Source: an uncultured Blautia sp. (GTDB lineage Bacteria > Bacillota > Clostridia > Lachnospirales > Lachnospiraceae). Taken from it: a stretch of DNA of 16,517 bases. The translations under genes were made by a program, and so were the position numbers. The stretch is taken from the NCBI GenBank assembly GCA_934371915.1, contig CAKROE010000050.1:1-16517 (forward strand), read 5' to 3'. Positions 15,376 through 16,517 of this stretch are shown piece after piece; position 1 is the stretch's first letter, and each line of letters opens with the position of its first letter. The notes under the pieces were generated by a model. It was not told the origin of the DNA and ran no database searches. It saw nothing but the letters and a program-made list of their open reading frames with translations.

Positions 15376-15984
15376 CTACTCAACATCAGGAACCTGACCA
15401 TCGTGTGCTAACCACTTACACTCTGTTATTTCCATATTTGTAAATGTCGCTTTAAATGAAGAATCTTCAGGACTGCATGCATAAATTCCGAACTGGATCT
15501 CATCAGTTGCCTGATACATGTGACAGATTCTCATCTGCTTATAATTAATACCATCTTCTGAACACTCAATGCAGTAATCGTCTTCACGTCTACTGAATCT
15601 ATACCACATAGATTTAATTCCAGCATCAATTTCTGTTGTAGCCCAATCCGAATATCCTTTATTCGTCACAACACTTCCAAGATGCTGAAACTTTTCATTT
15701 TCATATTCAATAGAACCTTTCAGCCAGTTTTCACTATCAAGATACATAACAACACCACACTGGTCAAAGCGTACTCTGGTTTCAAATTCCGTCTTTACAA
15801 TAAAAGAAAACAACTTTTCGGAAGTCTTTATCTGAAGAACGGGCGCATTATCATTTCTAAAATGGTAGTACGTGCGCTGCCATAAATCTGTATGTGGATT
15901 TGTTATTATTTCAATTTTATCTTCAGAGATAGTAAAATCTTTGGGCTCTCTTGTCCATTTCCATTGCTTATTATCTATTTTCAT
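15376..15984 (-). CDS. DUF1349 family protein (concanavalin-like beta-sandwich)
   Basis: 202 residues. The pattern WKWTREPKDF near the N-terminus, then DLWQRTYYHFRNDNAP, FDQCGVVMYLDSENWLKGSIEYEN, a Ser/Trp-rich strand and FGIYACSPEDSSFKATFTNMEI at the end, matches the DUF1349 family. That family folds as a lectin-like jelly-roll and has been linked to sugar binding or metabolism without a firm activity. It has no signal peptide, so it is cytosolic. ATG 15984 is chosen because AAAGGAG lies six bases upstream; ATG 16002 would overlap that ribosome site. It starts 31 bases after a gene fragment and ends 123 bases before the AEC gene. No sugar transporter or glycosidase lies nearby to suggest a substrate. 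Confidence 0.88.
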   Translation of the reverse strand: MKIDNKQWKWTREPKDFTISEDKIEIITNPHTDLWQRTYYHFRNDNAPVLQIKTSEKLFSFIVKTEFETRVRFDQCGVVMYLDSENWLKGSIEYENEKFQHLGSVVTNKGYSDWATTEIDAGIKSMWYRFSRREDDYCIECSEDGINYKQMRICHMYQATDEIQFGIYACSPEDSSFKATFTNMEITECKWLAHDGQVPDVE

Positions 15985-16015
15985 TTTAATCTCCTTTCGC
16001 ATATAACTCCCGATT

Positions 16016-16228
16016 TCACGACATCGTTTCTAATACAGATTTTACCGTACTTTTTAATCTCAGTCCATCCTTTATCACTAGGCGATAGGAAAACTCTTCT
16101 GTCTCTGCTCCGCTGGCAAATATTTCATAGCAATACTTCGTAAGCACTTTCTCTTGTTCCGGAGACAGTGTTTGCAAAAGATTCATATTAAGAAAAGCAG
16201 AGCAAGATTCCGCAAGACTTCTTGATAA
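16016..16228 (-). pseudogene. C-terminal fragment of an unidentified small protein gene
   Basis: A coherent tail (LSPEQEKVLTKYC... ending KSTVKSVLETMS, TGA at 16016) has no start codon with a ribosome site. Its upstream end runs into the terminator of the neighbouring gene, so the N-terminal part appears lost. The helical pattern, with FSYRLVIKDGLRL near the end, faintly recalls DUF6809-type small clostridial proteins, but this is only an impression. It lies directly upstream of the DUF1349 gene. Confidence 0.45.
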
Positions 16229-16260
16229 GAAAAATGGTGCTGGGCATAACACCCAACACC
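16228..16260 (-). terminator. intrinsic terminator
   Basis: A nine-base stem (16236-16244 with 16252-16260, one G-U pair) and a seven-base loop are followed on the minus strand by ATTTTTC. It ends the gene whose stop codon is at 16275, 15 bases upstream. Confidence 0.8.
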
Positions 16261-16274
16261 AAGTTTGTCTACAG

Positions 16275-16517
16275 TTATTCTGATACTTTATCAAAGAAAG
16301 CGATCATATAGAGCGGTAATGTGATTATTCCCTCTTCGCTGGTTCCTATATTTCCATCTATGAACTTATATCCATAGCCTCCGATGTTTCCAAGGTACCG
16401 GCATTGTAACTCTCTTAATTATAAATTTTTGGAAAACACTTTGATTCTTGACCAATCCAGCATCCATCACGTTTGCTGCATATATCTTTCCTGCAATCTT
16501 GTATTCTTCCAGATGCT
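16275..16517 (-). pseudogene. 3' end of an unidentified gene, apparently frameshifted
   Basis: From the window edge one frame reads EEYKIAGKIYAANVMDAGLV and stays coding-like to about 16430. The natural-looking C-terminus (YLGNIGGYGYKFIDGNIG..., ending LYMIAFFDKVSE at TAA 16275) is in a different frame that is closed by TAA upstream near 16430. A single frameshift between about 16405 and 16440 would join them. I do not recognise the family. A terminator follows 15 bases later, confirming that this is a true gene end. The upstream part lies outside the window. Confidence 0.45.

Noticed and set aside
16229..16294. N-terminal extension of the fragment at 16016-16228.
   Set aside because: It would translate straight through a strong terminator hairpin and gives an unlikely Cys/Trp-rich sequence.

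Overview
The window looks like part of a low-GC Gram-positive gut chromosome, most likely Lachnospiraceae or a related clostridial group. This is inferred from AT-rich codon use, strong AGGAGG-type ribosome sites, TATAAT promoters, and protein types common in that group (a short peptide deformylase, HIRAN and EF-hand mini-proteins, an AEC transporter, DUF1349). Every gene I can support lies on the minus strand, so transcription runs from high to low coordinates.

Layout from high to low coordinates. At 16517-13551 there are a frameshifted gene end with its terminator, a C-terminal gene fragment, an intact DUF1349 gene, an AEC permease with promoter and terminator, then a run of small or broken genes: an N-terminally truncated HIRAN gene, a 59-residue EF-hand protein and ORF scraps. 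At 13539-13177 there is a reading frame interrupted by an in-frame TGA. At 13176-12718 there is a hairpin-rich non-coding stretch that includes a long stem followed by T7, probably a terminator that isolates the next operon.

The centre (12717-1953) is a tightly packed six-gene operon. It has one near-consensus promoter (TTGATA-17-TATAAT) and a terminator at about 1796-1760. The order is: a 65-residue HTH protein; a 479-residue protein with a CoiA-like Cys/His N-terminus; a 635-residue coiled-coil protein with a P-loop-like C-terminus; a 338-residue orphan; a DEAD/DEAH helicase of about 1729 residues with many zinc knuckles and a DUF1998/MZB-like C-terminus; and a D12-class DNA adenine methyltransferase. 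The three internal junctions from the 479-residue gene to the helicase overlap, which indicates translational coupling. The giant helicase with DUF1998 plus a methylase recalls Druantia (DruE) and DISARM (DrmA/DrmB/DrmMI), but no nuclease, PLD protein or typical Druantia partner is recognisable. I read it as a probable anti-phage or anti-mobile-element defence operon that is only distantly related to named systems. This is the main discovery candidate.

Beyond the operon (1952-1) lie a GC-richer block that may be a mobile-element scrap, a DHH-family phosphoesterase pseudogene, a peptide deformylase variant and a truncated class I SAM methyltransferase. The operon is thus flanked by decayed genes on both sides, as expected for a variable genomic island. 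No tRNA, rRNA, CRISPR array, intact insertion sequence or integrase was seen.
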